DNA from: Pseudisothecium myosuroides
Lineage: Eukaryota > Streptophyta > Bryopsida > Hypnales > Lembophyllaceae
DNA length: 64,000 nucleotides
Reading direction: 5' to 3'
NCBI GenBank assembly: GCA_951799445.1
Contig: OX637290.1
Coordinates: forward strand, 22,872,987 to 22,936,986
The position numbers and the translations under genes were made by a program. The notes below the pieces were generated by a model. The model searched no databases. It was not told the DNA's origin and worked only from the letters and a program-made list of their open reading frames with translations. Below, piece after piece: positions 1 to 12,274 of this stretch (position 1 is its first letter; the number at the start of each line of letters is the position of its first letter).

Positions 1-1622
1 TTTTCTACATAAAATCTAATACATGCTATAAAACATAACTCTATATAAGTTATAATATCCTACATGTAATTCTACACACTCTATATTAGATATAATATTA
101 TATTAAATTTTAGGTACAATAAATATATAGTACCCTATCTTAAATCTCATGTGGTTTCTAATATGCACACTAAGTGACCTCCCCGTGTCTATTCTACTGA
201 CTAGTTTGGGTTTGTCATTGGCTAGTCGTTTTTTAGTCATTTGATACTAACTAGATAGTGCATGGGTAGTCGCAAGCTAGTCATTTTCTTGGTTATGACT
301 GCTATGAGACTGTTGAATGACTCTCGAGAAACTGCTAGTAATATATCATCACTTGTGCTGCTCTTCAAAATGTGTATGTAGTCATGGTATTCATATAATA
401 CTTATTATTTTCATCATTGCCCCTAACATAACTTCCTTAATGTGGCAGTTTGTGTTTGGTCAAGAAGTATTCTTGCTAAATCCAAGTATTGTGAAGTAGA
501 GTATTGCAATAAATATCATCAATGGTTTAGGTGGGCCATTCCATTTTTGCATGATTTTTGACTATTGCTACAAAGTAGACATCACGGAGGCCATTTGAGG
601 ACACGTATTGCTGATGTTTCCGAATACGACTACTGAACAAGCAAAGGTGAAGAATGTTGTGGGTTCCTCTACTTTTGGGGAGGGGAAGTTCCTAAAAGCT
701 ACTTGCTGAAACTGATAATTGCGGTATGGGCTCTGCCACGTACCTAGGACCTCTTACTGTGTACTTTAGGCAAACCATTTTGATAGACACACAATGTGAG
801 TAGTTGTTTCATAAACATGTTTAATTGTGATCACTGTGGTCACAAAAATCATAATGTCTTTTTAAAAAAAAATATGAATATCTATATTTTGCCTATCATT
901 TCCTTGTAATGGTCTTCATGTACATGACTGAAGCAATACTGACGGAGTCATTTGTCCAAGTTGTTGTTGATTCATAAGTGGACGTCCTCATGTTTGCACA
1001 CCATTGCATATCCAAGCTGCTAGTCATACTGTAGTTATCAAAGGAAAAGGCGACTTTGTCATAATGGCACAAATGCACACTTGCTTTCTATATGTCTTGT
1101 ACAAACATTCTTATCCAACTACGTAATGAAACCACGCCCCAGTCATATGATCAGGCAGCACCATTCTGCAGGATGACTCCCTCAACACATCCATGACTTC
1201 GTTAATGACTGCAACAAACTCAGAATTCACAAAAAATGACTGGCATTGCCTAAAGAATGACTACAAAATGACAAATAAGGAACCGAACATTTTCTACGTC
1301 AACTTAGAATTTGTTTGATGTGAAACAAGGTCACTCTAGAACCAGCCAATAGAAAACTGACACCTCAGTATGCCAGATCCTTAGCCACGTGTCTCGGCGC
1401 CATTGGAGAGGCCCCATATAATCACACCCTAATGAAGTTCCACATCAGCATCAGATGAAAAACAATGCTAAGGCAAGAAATGACTACTTTGTCCGTAATT
1501 ATGCGTCCTCTATGACTCTGAGCCCAAAATCCTGCGTTAGTCATAAAATCGTCATAAGCGTCCTATATGACTGGTTACATGGTCATAAATCACAGTCATT
1601 GATAGCCTATTTTCTACTAGTG
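1..1622. mobile_element. CACTA-like transposon end (right terminus at 1622)
   Basis: Read on the minus strand, the sequence ending at 1622 starts CACTAGTAGAAAATAGGC. This fits the CACTA... terminus followed by an A-rich stretch that is typical of plant CACTA (En/Spm) elements. Many short AGTCAT/ATGACT words crowd both the 190-300 and 1140-1610 stretches, as expected of subterminal transposase-binding repeats. No transposase reading frame is visible, so this is a non-autonomous or eroded copy. The left terminus could not be fixed; it may lie near 170-200 or outside the window. Confidence 0.5.
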
Positions 1623-2004
1623 ATATAACCATTTTGATAACCTAATTTTACATGCATTTTGCATCATATAATTATAGTCTATTGAACCAAAAGCTTTGCT
1701 TACTATCTGGATATTCATAGCACAAGTTTTAGAAATTATTTGTATTGCGACGATGTGGTAATGTAAGCTCTAGTTCTCTGTTGAGTTTGATCCGCCTTCT
1801 CTAGTTCAAATTAATTGAACAAGCATAGCAACTGCCATTCAATGTTAATTTAGACCTTGTTACTAATATGGTGATGGATCATGGAACAGCTCATCTGAAA
1901 GTATAGATTTGAGTCAAGCATGTTACCTTTCATCATTTTTTTTTCCTACATGGAATGCAAAGCACATAATCAGTTGCTCACACTAAGCTTGTTGTTTGTG
2001 CATA

Positions 2005-2324
2005 TTAGAGCATTTCCACTAGTGCATGCTTACCTTGGCCCGCTCAAATTTTCCATCTAATTTTGAAGGGCCCTCAATTTCCTTGTCTCTCACCATTGCT
2101 CACCAAACACGGCCCATAAATAATTGAATGACCACTCATCAAGTAGAATAAAGGATAAAGCAACTAAACTTAGGATGAATAGTGATTTCAAGGGTCATTC
2201 TTTGATATGCCATGATCGAGTGTTTAAGAGATTATTGTGAAGGACCGGTAGCGCTTTTCATCCAATTTGAAGAGCGAGGGATCCGAGGAGGGATCCAGAG
2301 CGTGTAATGGTGGAAATGCTCTTA
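2005..2324. mobile_element. MITE with GAGCATTTCCAC termini, TTA target duplication
   Basis: A 314-bp element (2008-2321) begins GAGCATTTCCAC and ends GTGGAAATGCTC, a 12-bp perfect inverted repeat. It is flanked on both sides by TTA. A three-base TTA/TAA duplication with such termini is the pattern of PIF/Harbinger-type (Tourist-like) MITEs. No coding sequence is present. Confidence 0.65.
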
Positions 2325-2367
2325 GACATCCAAAATTGTACATCTTGCCTGAAAAGGTAATTGTTTG

Positions 2368-3296
2368 TTAACCCCTAAAATTCCATGACTATGTTTTTTC
2401 TGAAACCACTCAAAAACTATCAATTTCAATACAAGTACCAAATTTTTGAAAAAAACTTTTTTTGACACATATAATTGTAAAATCTTATAGTACATTGGCT
2501 TGAAAAGATGCAGAAAAAATTTCAGAAATTTCCACCGTATGAATTGCAAGATATTAGCCTTTGAATTGACAAAAATCCTTTTTTGGGCCCTGCGAAAAAC
2601 CGGGCAGCTGCACTCACAAGCTCTTTTTTCTATGAAAAAATGTCCAAAACGGTAGTGTTTTGTTGGGGTCTTTTTTCTAAACAATTTTTTTACATGCTTG
2701 AAAATTTTCAAATCATTTGGAATTGTACAACATATAGGAAAACTATAGTAAGTAGAAAGAAATAGAGAATGATTCAAAATTCAATATTGTTAAGAATTTT
2801 AATTATGGAATTGAAAAATGTCAATCCCAATGGTTGTAATGTTGTTATAAACAATTTACATCTTATGATTTAATTTTTTTCAAAAAATATTGAAAATTGA
2901 GTGAAATAAACGACTTCAAAGTTTATTTTAGAGTAGGGAATCCATAACTGCTTGCAAACTAAAACTCCTCATAACTTTTAACTCATTGGTCAAAATGGAA
3001 TGATTCAAAGCTTTCCATGTATAACTCTAGAAAACCAATTTTTGATTTTTGATTTTTAAAAAAAGTGATTTTTTTCTATCTGCCCAAATTGACCAGTTAC
3101 AAAAAAAAGTAACATATTACGCCATGACTTGTGACTCATATTTCCAAATGTCATGAAATTTAGTGCATATGAAAGATATTCCTTGTTTCCACCTTCTATT
3201 AAAATTTCAGCCCAAAAAATAAAAATCTCTCGTCGCACGTACCTGCCCAAAATTTCTATACTGCCAAAAAATGCATGATGGTCTTTTAGGGGTTAA
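2368..3296. mobile_element. TTAA-flanked CCCCTAAA-family element, copy 1
   Basis: The element opens TTAACCCCTAAAA and closes TTTTAGGGGTTAA, so an inverted terminus sits between two TTAA sites (2368-2371 and 3293-3296). The interior is AT-rich and non-coding. It shares long stretches with copies at 3.7, 8.7, 27-29, 50-51.6, 52.8 and 54.1 kb. TTAA duplication with CCC-starting ends is the signature of piggyBac elements; the assignment is inferred from the ends alone. Confidence 0.7.
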
Positions 3297-3479
3297 ATGA
3301 AGATTTTTAGAAGTGAACTTGTTGTATCTTGTCACTTTATGGCCCATGTTTTGTTGTAGCTCTAGCTTTGAGTCCATTGTGAGTCTTTTGTGCTTACGCA
3401 AGCCAAGACACTTCAAAGTTTGCCAAAGTTGTATATGTAATGGACTGATACATATTTAGATTGATGAGCTCTATTTTGC

Positions 3480-3668
3480 TACAGTAGAACCTCTCTAAGT
3501 CAATAGAGTTGGGACCGGTCTGACACATTGAGTTAGAGAGGTTATTACATTAGGGAGGGTCATCATGTTCGTACTTGGTTCATAATGTTAAGTTGGGACC
3601 GGCAGTCAATGCTTCCTGACAACACTTTATTGACTTAGAGAGGATCGACTTAGAGAAGTTCTACTGTA
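3480..3668. mobile_element. Emigrant/pogo-like MITE, TA target duplication
   Basis: A 185-bp element (3482-3666) starts CAGTAGAACCTCTCTAAGTC and ends with the matching complement GACTTAGAGAAGTTCTACTG, flanked by TA on each side. The CAGTARAACCTC start resembles the termini of the plant pogo-like MITE Emigrant. The whole unit folds into an imperfect hairpin and has no coding capacity. Confidence 0.75.
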
Positions 3669-3724
3669 TATCTTAGTCAAAGACACTTGCGGCACTTAAT
3701 TTCCATATGCAGATTGAGGAATAT

Positions 3725-4630
3725 TTAACCCTTAAAGGTTTTTGACTATTTTTTCACCAAAAACGCTCCAAAATTGACATTTCTAGTACAAGTACTAAAT
3801 TTTAGAAAAAATAATATTTTTGGACATATGTTACCACAGGATTTTGTAGTACGCTAGTTTGAGGAGATGTGGAAAAAATTTCAAAAATTTCCATAGTGTA
3901 GATTGCAAGATATTATTTAGCATTTGAATTGATAAAAAAATTAATTTGGCCCTGCAAAAAATTGGCAGCTGCACTTCACAAGCTCACATATGTATGAAAA
4001 AATATCCAAAATGGTCACTATTCTTAGGATTCATTCTTTTAGGCAAGTTGGCAACATGTTTGAAAATTTTCAAATCATTTAAAATTGTACAACATATACG
4101 GGAAAAATAGTAAGTAAAAAGGAGAAGAGAATGATTCAAAATACTAATTTATTGTTAAGAATTTAGTTATGGAATTGAGAAATGCCAATTCCAATGGTTG
4201 CAATGTTGTAATAAACAAGGTACATCCTATGATTTTATTTTTTTTCAAAAAATATTGAAAATTGAGTAAAATGAAGGACTTCAAAGTTTATTTTAGAGTA
4301 GAGAATCCATAATTGTTCGCAAACAAAAACTCCTCGTAACTTTCATCTCCTTGATCAAATATAATGATTTAAAGCTTTCCACGTATATATAAATCTTGGA
4401 AAACCAATTTCAAAATTTTATTAAGTTGCTTGAAGATCAATGAAAATTACATATCATACAATAATTTTTTAACCATGTAGTCAAAAGTTATGAAAACTGT
4501 TGCGCCTTGAAGCTACTCTTTCAGCACATGTTGTTTGAAAATTTCAAAGGAAAAAAAATGGCGTTTGTAGTGAGCTACCCAAAATTGCTATGTTGCCAAA
4601 AAAGAAGCCATTTGGTCTTTCAGGGGTTAA
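3725..4630. mobile_element. TTAA-flanked CCCCTAAA-family element, copy 2
   Basis: Opens TTAACCCTTAAAGG and closes TCTTTCAGGGGTTAA, with TTAA at 3725-3728 and 4627-4630. The interior is alignable by eye to copy 1, for example the phrases around GGCAGCTGCACT and GAAAATTTTCAAATCATTT. Non-coding. Confidence 0.65.
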
Positions 4631-7624
4631 TTGCAGGTCTGCATGGACCATGGAGTCTTAATTGTATGAAGATTGAAGGATCTTGATTATACAATTAGGA
4701 AAGATTTGATTCACATAAATGGCAAAATCAGTAGATTTTGTGGTACAAGGCCCAAGCATCTTGGGCTCAAAATCAAGATTTTTATCCTTTGCCATATTGA
4801 TGGTAAGCCTACTAAAGACTGAAAGGACTAAAAACCTCTTCAGGGAAAGGACAACTTTTATCTCTTTGTTTATATTAGGTACAAATTGTGTCATGATTTC
4901 ATCCGTCAAATTCTCATCTACATGATTTTTCATTCATTCTTGCTAAACTCTAATGATATCCAAACATCTTCTTGACAAAATGTTGCAACTTGATAAAATC
5001 ATTTGGTGTTTTTCCATTGCAACAAACTTTGTTCTAGTAAATAATGAACATCAAGACATGAACAAGTTGGCAACAAGGTCTTGAAAGTTGATAGAAACAC
5101 TTAATTGACGTGTTCATTAAAGACACAAAGAAATATTTGAGAATGGCTACATTAATAGCCTTAACTTTCTTCCATGGTCTCGCAAACATCACCTTAATAG
5201 GCGTGTCTGTTCAACACATCGTTTGGGTGATCATGGGACACATCGTTTAGTGTTCGCAATCCAATGGTATCTCAAATTTTTAATAGTATAAAATAAAATT
5301 CTTTTTTTCAACATATCACTTCATCACTCTCCCTTGTTTTAGTGGTGCACTACTTTGGTTGATATCAAGTGACACATATTCCAAGAACAATGTGTCTGGA
5401 TAAGAATTGAGTATGTAAACAAAGAAGCTTCTTTTGAAAGCCTTTTGTTGATCAAGTTGGAGTTGTAGACATGGTCACCGGCCTTGGCCACTAGTGCAAA
5501 CTTGTATCCTTCAATTTGCATATATATATGGATTCCACAATAGTATTCCTCACATTGTACTAATCCATAATACAAATGTCATTACAATATGAGATTTGTG
5601 TAGTGAATTAGGACAATGTTGAGGGATACTATCTTGATGAATGTTTATGTTGCATTAATGAGAATTTATATCATTAGTCTTTTTATGTACAGATTTCACA
5701 AAATCATATAGTACAAAATTCCATCTATTACGCAAACATCAATTGATGTAAATATTGTGGTCTCTTGCTAAATGTTCATGTTGGATTGAATAGACTTTGT
5801 AATTCTAATCCTATATTTGTATTCAATATAAGAACATAAATACATAACATATAATCTATTCGTACATCATAAAAATGTCATTTTTATATGACATATTGTG
5901 AATGAATTTATATGTTATAGTGTTCTCTTATTGAAATAAATTTGTTATTGAACTCATAAGTGCTTTACATCTTTAATATATATGTAGATGTATTTAGAAT
6001 TTTGGGTTTGACATATGTACAAAAGGCTTCTTTATTGTTCTATGAATGCATACATGTGCAATTGGTGATTTAATGCTGAAAGATGACAAAGACCAAAAAA
6101 GTTTACAACATACAATTGGTGATTTTCCATCTAGTTTTATTAAGTATAACTTTGTCAAGAAAATATTCACATACTTTATATATATATATATATATGAGTT
6201 TTAGTTTTAGTTTTAGTTTTTTGACATTTTTTTTTAGTTTTTTTTAATTTGAAATTTTGTCTCAAACTCTATTATAATACTGTTGCTTTCTAGTCCTACA
6301 ACCTTGACTTCAACGCCCAAGAATATTATTTTCCTTATGAGCAATACAATCAAAATGAGACTTTGTAGTCCTACTTTCTATTCAATTGAATAAATTGAGT
6401 AATTCTTGAAAATGCATAAACTATTGTACTTTGAAGTTGAAAGTAAACAACCAAATATAAAATGATATAAAAATTTTGTATGCACTATGGCATTTGTCCT
6501 ACTTCAAAATTTTACAATAATTTCAAACTTTCACAAAAAAATTAGAAATTTGTATTGCACTTAAGACATGTGACTCCATCTTTGAAAAATAAAAATGATT
6601 TTTCTTCGTGCATAAATAGTGAAAATATGTGGAATGAAGGGTTTTGAAGTTTGAATCATAGTCATAGGCCCGCCCTTTAAGGTTTTAGAAGATTGCATCT
6701 TTGAGATGAACAAACTGTCTACCTTTTACAATATGTACTTTAAAGATGTTTTTTTACCATTGTTTAAATATTGCTCTATATTTTGGCAAGTAAGGTCTCA
6801 TTTCTTGCAATGACCATTCAAGAAAGATAAGGGTATTTGTATATAAGAGATTTTTTCTATTGTTGAATATATCCACCAAATGACTTTTTGCCTAAGATTT
6901 TATTTATTGCTAATTAAGTCAACCCAACTCTCAAGAAACAATAGCTATTATTAATAGCTTAGTCGAATGTAAATAAATTGATGAAAAAAAATTTAGTTCA
7001 CTTCAATTTACTTAAAAAAATAAGAATACATTTACAAATTTTGAAAACATTAGAATTTATAAATGATCAAATTAAATAATATAAAGTTAAAAATTTAAAA
7101 ATAAACAAACCAAAATTTTTGTATTGAAAAGTTGACAAATTATAAGGTTGTCAGATTAAAATTTCACAAATTTTTAAATATATAAATTAATAGATTTCAA
7201 GACATTAAAATTTCAATCAATGTAAAATTTGAATTGTTTGTCATTAAAAGCGCTCAAGTTTATTCAATTAGCAAAAAAAATTGAACAATATAATATCCTT
7301 TGCAATAATTTGTATAAATATAGATGAATGTGATCTACCTATTGAGAATCTTTTTTTGAGATTCAAATGAAACAATGACTTTTTTAGGCTTCGGAGTTGC
7401 TGTCTAGTCATTTTTGGCAAAATGTATCTAGATTCTTGCACTTCTTATCCAGAACACAAGCGTTGTAAAATATAAATAAGTCACATGGCAAGCACATTTA
7501 AAGACCACACCTAGGCCTACCAGTTTGCATGGGGTCTCAACAACTGCAAACCAAATCATAGCTAAACATTGAAAACAAATCTTTGGTTGTGTATAATGCA
7601 TTTACTTATCCTACTAATGTCAAC
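4631..7624. other. AT-rich intergenic DNA with a microsatellite
   Basis: No gene or clear transposon was recognised. The only short-scale structure noted is a (TA)n run at about 6177-6196 followed directly by four or five TTTTAG units up to about 6222. Small open frames here (for example 4658-4933) have no recognisable domain and are probably chance. Confidence 0.6.
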
Positions 7625-8125
7625 CTTAGAGAATGAATGCAAAGCCAAAAAAATATGGAGATCACAATGCATCGATATCCTAATCCTACTACATTTAGTC
7701 AATTTGAATGCAAAGCCCTAAAAAATGAAGATCATAATGCATCTTCTAATCCCACTAGCTACATTCAGCCTTCTAGAATGTGAAGCCAAAAAAAATAGAG
7801 ATCATAATGCATCTTCTAATCCCACTAGCTACATTTAGCCTTTGAAAATGCAAAGCCCCCCCAAAATAGAGATTACAATGCATCTTACTATAAAAAACCT
7901 ATATTTTAGGTAACAAGCCCCAATATATATTTTTCAAAGGATTTTAGGTGATGTCAATGTTGACAACTCAATGTTTTTATGTCAACATTGATGTTACATT
8001 GGACGTTCTTGTTGACATAAAAACATTGGGTTGTCAACATTGACATCATCTAAAATCCGTTTTAAAAAATTGAAGTTTGTTATCTAAAACGCAGGTTTCT
8101 TATAGTGTCTCCTAATTCCACTCCT
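7625..8125. repeat. About 65-70-bp minisatellite, first block
   Basis: Four to five diverged tandem units share the phrase 'aatgcaaagcc...gagatcacaatgcatc' followed by 'cctaatcccactagctacattcagcc'. The array is interrupted by a CACTA-type hairpin MITE at 7886-8107 and resumes right after it, at 'ctcctaattccac'. A second block of the same repeat lies at 10835-11175. Confidence 0.75.
7883..8110. mobile_element. CACTA-type hairpin MITE inside the minisatellite, TSD TCT
   Basis: The element at 7886-8107 (222 bp) reads TACTATAAAAAACC at the left and GGTTTCTTATAGTG at the right, i.e. a CACTATAAGAAACC terminus with one mutated first base on the left. It is flanked by TCT on both sides, the three-base duplication expected of CACTA elements. 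Almost the whole unit is a foldback: the 7950-7995 and 8010-8060 stretches are near-perfect complements. Removing it and one TCT restores the minisatellite unit 'gcatctcctaattccact'. Confidence 0.8.
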
Positions 8126-8654
8126 GGGTGGATCACTTAGCGCATTTTAGAAACAACGTGCAACATAATATAGATAGAATTTTATTCTTTTGAGATAAAA
8201 TATATAAAGGATTTACAAGTAAAGTAGGGGACATTCAAAGTAATAAATCCATTATAAGTAATGTAGGTAGCCTACAAATCTCAACCATTAAATGTTTTTA
8301 CATCTAATTTAGGGGCTAAAGATTTGGATCCTATGCACAATATTTAGTAGTGTTTGTATGTACAATTAGATGTACTAGTAGGTCAGACCTAGGTTGGACG
8401 AAAATTCGGGCCAATGGTTGGAGCTTTGTAGATGAATGCAGACAATTTTGAATTGTGAGTTAGGTTTTTGTGGATTTAGGGTTGCCCTACGCCCCTATCT
8501 GGCATTGTCTAGTGTTCCTCGCATTGCTCACATTTTGCAAGTTTGAAGATGATTCTTGGAGTTGGAACTTTGAAGCAATCTAATCAAGTTTCTTATAGAT
8601 ATGACTATGGTGAATTTTGAGCACACGTATGACCTAAATCACGACCAAAGTATC

Positions 8655-9547
8655 TTAACCCCTAAAGTCCCATTGTCCCCTCGAGGGACAAGATGGATTT
8701 TGGACAGGCTCCTACGGTCTCAATATTTGTCCAATTTTGTCATTATTTTATTTTATTTTTATTCAATGTAAAAAATCACATTAGCTTTTTGAAAAAATTA
8801 TGGCACAAGAAATCCTTTTTTTAGTTTGGCTTGTAGGAAAAAACCCTCTTAAAAAATTAAAATTAAAAAAATTAATTTTTTTATATAGATTATATTTTTA
8901 TCTACATGGGAGGCTTTGATTTTTTCCATTTGGATTTGTCCTGTGAAAGTTATGGACAATCTTGTTTTTCAGGCAATTAGAGCATCTTCTGGAAAAAAAT
9001 AACTTGTAGGATCCATTTTTTACCTCAATTTTTACAATTTTTCAAAAAATAAAGTTTTACAAGGTGAAGATCTCTTGCTAGAACAATCTCACCATTGAGA
9101 TTAGAATGTTCCAATTCCATCTTAGAGCTTTTAATGATTTAGATTTTCCTTCAATCTGGAACCTACTTCTACTTAACAATTTTAATGAATGAAAACTAAG
9201 TGTGTTTTTTTGGAATTTTTATTCAAAACTCTCAACTCAATTTTCCATCATAGTAAATTAGAAATTCAAAATCAATAGAGTGAAAATCTTAAGTTATGAA
9301 GGTTCAAAATGAAAAAATGTAATTAAGCAAGGTGCAAAAAAACTTGTTTTCTTCACTTTACATGCAAATATTTTGTAATCTATATAGTCAAAGTTTGTGA
9401 AATTTCTTCCACACATTCTTGCACTAGTCTAGTACAAGATCCTACGGTTAGATATGAAAAAAAATTACAATATTTTGCTCTTTGAGATAGAAATGGCAAT
9501 TTTGAGTGGTATTTGATGGAAAAGAGGCCTTGGGACTTAGGGGTTAA
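8655..9547. mobile_element. TTAA-flanked CCCCTAAA-family element, copy 3
   Basis: Opens TTAACCCCTAAAGTCCC and closes GGGACTTAGGGGTTAA, with TTAA at 8655-8658 and 9544-9547. The 8930-9010 stretch (gcaattagagcatcttct...aataacttgtagga) recurs in the copies near 51.0, 53.1, 28.5 and 54.7 kb. Non-coding; terminal inverted repeats of about 13 bp. Confidence 0.75.
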
Positions 9548-9964
9548 AAAAAAATAATGGAGTGAAATAAAATAAAAAATTTCATACCAACCAAAGTGTC
9601 TTCACAAAAATAAAGGGTGTGAAAAACAAAGAAAATTTTCACACCAACCAAAGTGTCTTTTTAAAAAAATAGGGTGTAAAAAGGAAGAAAATTTTCATAC
9701 CAAGTTGATATCCTAACTTGGGGGGGAGACCATTGGTGCAATAGAAAATGGTGTGAGATAAAAAATAGGGTCAATTTAATTCGTTGAAGGAAAAATTTAT
9801 ACTTTTGGTAGATCTACTATAGCATTGGTAATATGTGCTTAGTGCATCTATAAAAAAAATAGACTATGAAAAAAGCCTTCATTTTTTAGTATAGTAGAAA
9901 AAAAATAGGGTGTCAAACATTGGATACCCCTGAAATTCCTTAGTAGGTTTAGTTCTCTAATTAA

Positions 9965-10171
9965 TGGTTTGGGGGTGTAGATAGGTGAGCTGTCTTGAAT
10001 TTGAATTAACTTTTAATTAAGCACTTTAACTTAACTTAATTTGGTGGTTTGGGTGGGAAACAACTTGAACATTTTGGGGGTTGGATGGGTGAGCCATCCT
10101 AAACTTGAATTAATTTTTAATTAAGTACTTTAACTTAACTTAATTTGGTGGTTTGAGTGGGAAACAACTGT
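9965..10171 (+). repeat. Two-copy tandem duplication, 104-bp period
   Basis: The block containing 'cttgaattaactttttaattaagcactttaacttaacttaatttggtggtttgggtgggaaacaact' style sequence occurs twice with a 104-bp offset (anchor words at 10001 and 10105) and a few substitutions. Just upstream (9560-9710) is a separate imperfect duplication around 'ccaaccaaagtgtctt'. No coding signal. Confidence 0.6.
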
Positions 10172-10834
10172 AGTTCAAGCTAGAAGTTTCAATGGTACAT
10201 TGCTGTTATTGTGTATTGCATTGAACTACTTCTAATGTTTTGGAAAAAAATTTGCTCGCATTATTGCTTTTGCAATGTGTTCACATTCCTTTTGGTATTT
10301 TGTAGTTCTAAAAGGTAGAAAAAAATAGGGTGCCAAAAAATAGACTCTCCACCCATTTATAAAAAAAATAGGGTGCTCATAAATACATGCAGGTAGCTCT
10401 TTATTTACCAATAGGGAGGGAAAAAAATATAGGAGGGAGATACCCCCCCCATTAAATACCCCATTATTGCACGTGGTTACTAAAATTTTAGAAGTGTGAC
10501 CCCCCTGAGTATCCTAAGTGTTGGAATACTAAAACTAAGTTGTTTCAAAACGCATGGAATTCTACGCATGTATACTTTGTACTTTTTTCTTTTGCCACTT
10601 TTGCTTTCACTTTGCTTTTCAATTCACTTTTTTTCTTTGTAAAGAAATTAGCTTAGAAAAAATTGCATTCACATGGGTAGTATAAGTAATGATAGAGTGC
10701 CATAATATAGGTCATTTTACCAAATTATGTAATTATAGGGGCCCTTTTATCGAGGACTTGGAGGTAATAGCCCCCTAAAATATACCCCCTCACCGCGTAG
10801 AGGGGTATAAAATATACAAAGAGTGGTCCACTCA

Positions 10835-11175
10835 AGATCCCACTACATTCAGACAATTTGAATGCAAGGCCAATCAAAAAATAGATATCACAATACGTCT
10901 ACTGATTCCACTAGCTCCATTCAGCCTTCGAGAATGCAAAGCCAAATAAAATAAAAATTACAATGCATCTCTTAATCCCACTACATTTAGTCAATTTGAA
11001 TGTGAAGCCAAAGAAATGGAGATCACACAACATTTGCTAATCCCACTCTATTTTGTCTTAGGCAATGTGAAGCCAAAAAAATAAATTGGAAATCACAATG
11101 CATCTCCTAATTCCACTACATTCAGCCAGTTTGAATGAGAAGCCACAAAAAATTGGAGATGACAATGCATTCATA
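10835..11175. repeat. About 65-70-bp minisatellite, second block
   Basis: Five diverged units carry the same core as the 7.6-8.1 kb block ('cactacattcagccaatttgaatg...aagccaaa...gagatcacaatgcatctcctaat'). The two blocks are about 2.7 kb apart and in the same orientation, consistent with one ancestral array split by insertions. Confidence 0.7.
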
Positions 11176-11742
11176 GACGACCTTCATAAGTGTTATGAAG
11201 GACCATATTGATAAGCATGTTGTGCACCCACTTTAGGATTGCACGATTTGGGATCTGCTCCATGGTTGCTTTAGTAGAGAGTCCTCACTGTTTCTATTCT
11301 TCAGCAATGAGTTTTTCTTCTAACACTACGGTGAACCATGTCATTTTTCATTCCGAAAATCTGAACTTGTGTCGCTTCTCACTCATAGGAGGCTGAAAAT
11401 GATCTAATGTTAGTAGCCAAGTTGGCCCCACATTTTGTTGTTTGTGAATATTTTCACTCACTTCGCGTTTTGTTGCTATTTCGGGGAATGAAAAGCGATG
11501 GGGTTCGCAATAATGTGAGGAGGCTTTAGAGAACAAGCAAAGTCCAGTGACATCTTCTGATGCAATAGTCATCAATTGGCACCATGACCCTTGTGTAATG
11601 ACAAGGAACAATTGTTGCAATGAAGAGAGGTGGGATAAAGACTCCATTCTCTCACGATTCTTGCATTGGTTGTATTTGTTAACCCTCCCCTCATAGGACA
11701 TTCCACATTTCCACATTTGGTCAAACTTCACTAGTTTTCTAC

Positions 11743-12274
11743 TACCTCCATCCCAAATGATCTTCCTATTGGACAAAATGTTTTGAATTAAGGCTAAAAA
11801 TAAAATTTTAAAAACCCATCTTGTGCTATAAGTAGAGTTTGCTGTACTTTTAGCATTCTAGAAACTTTGAGTTTCAAAGTCCTTTTCAAAGTGTAGTTTT
11901 GGAATATTGAAAAGTGGAATTTTTTGGACATTTTCAAGGATCATCATTGATCAATTAATTGTTGAGTGCGAGGTCATAATTTTGTAAGCATTTAGTATAT
12001 GCCCAAGCCTATGTGTGGCCCTTTGTTTTGCATCCTAGAGCTTCTTCTCCTTCAATTGGGCAATATTAAAAAAGATACAATAAATAAGAATGAACAGTAT
12101 TGATTGACCCCATTATTCATTTCATTTGTCTTTTGATTGATGATTGCATGGATGGAGGAGAAACTACTACTTGGAGTTCTTCTGTTGGTTCCAAATAGCA
12201 ATCAAAAGACAAATCTGACCAATTCACAATGTCTTAAAGTGCAACAAGAAGATCATTTTGGGATGGAGAGAGTA
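11743..12274. mobile_element. Stowaway-like MITE, TA target duplication
   Basis: The left end reads TACCTCCATCCCAAATGATCTTC and the right end GAAGATCATTTTGGGATGGAGAGAGTA, near-complementary termini of about 22 bp flanked by TA. The CTCCATCCCAAAATGATCTTC terminus is characteristic of plant Stowaway (Tc1/mariner) MITEs. An isolated matching terminus also occurs at 48032. The 532-bp interior is non-coding. Confidence 0.75.

Noticed and set aside
6177..6222. Telomere-like TTTTAG repeats
   Set aside because: The unit lacks the GGG of the plant telomere repeat and is only a few units next to a TA microsatellite.
11348..11776. A 142-codon minus-strand gene
   Set aside because: No recognisable domain, and the 5' end of the frame runs into the Stowaway-like MITE terminus at 11743. 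It may be chance.
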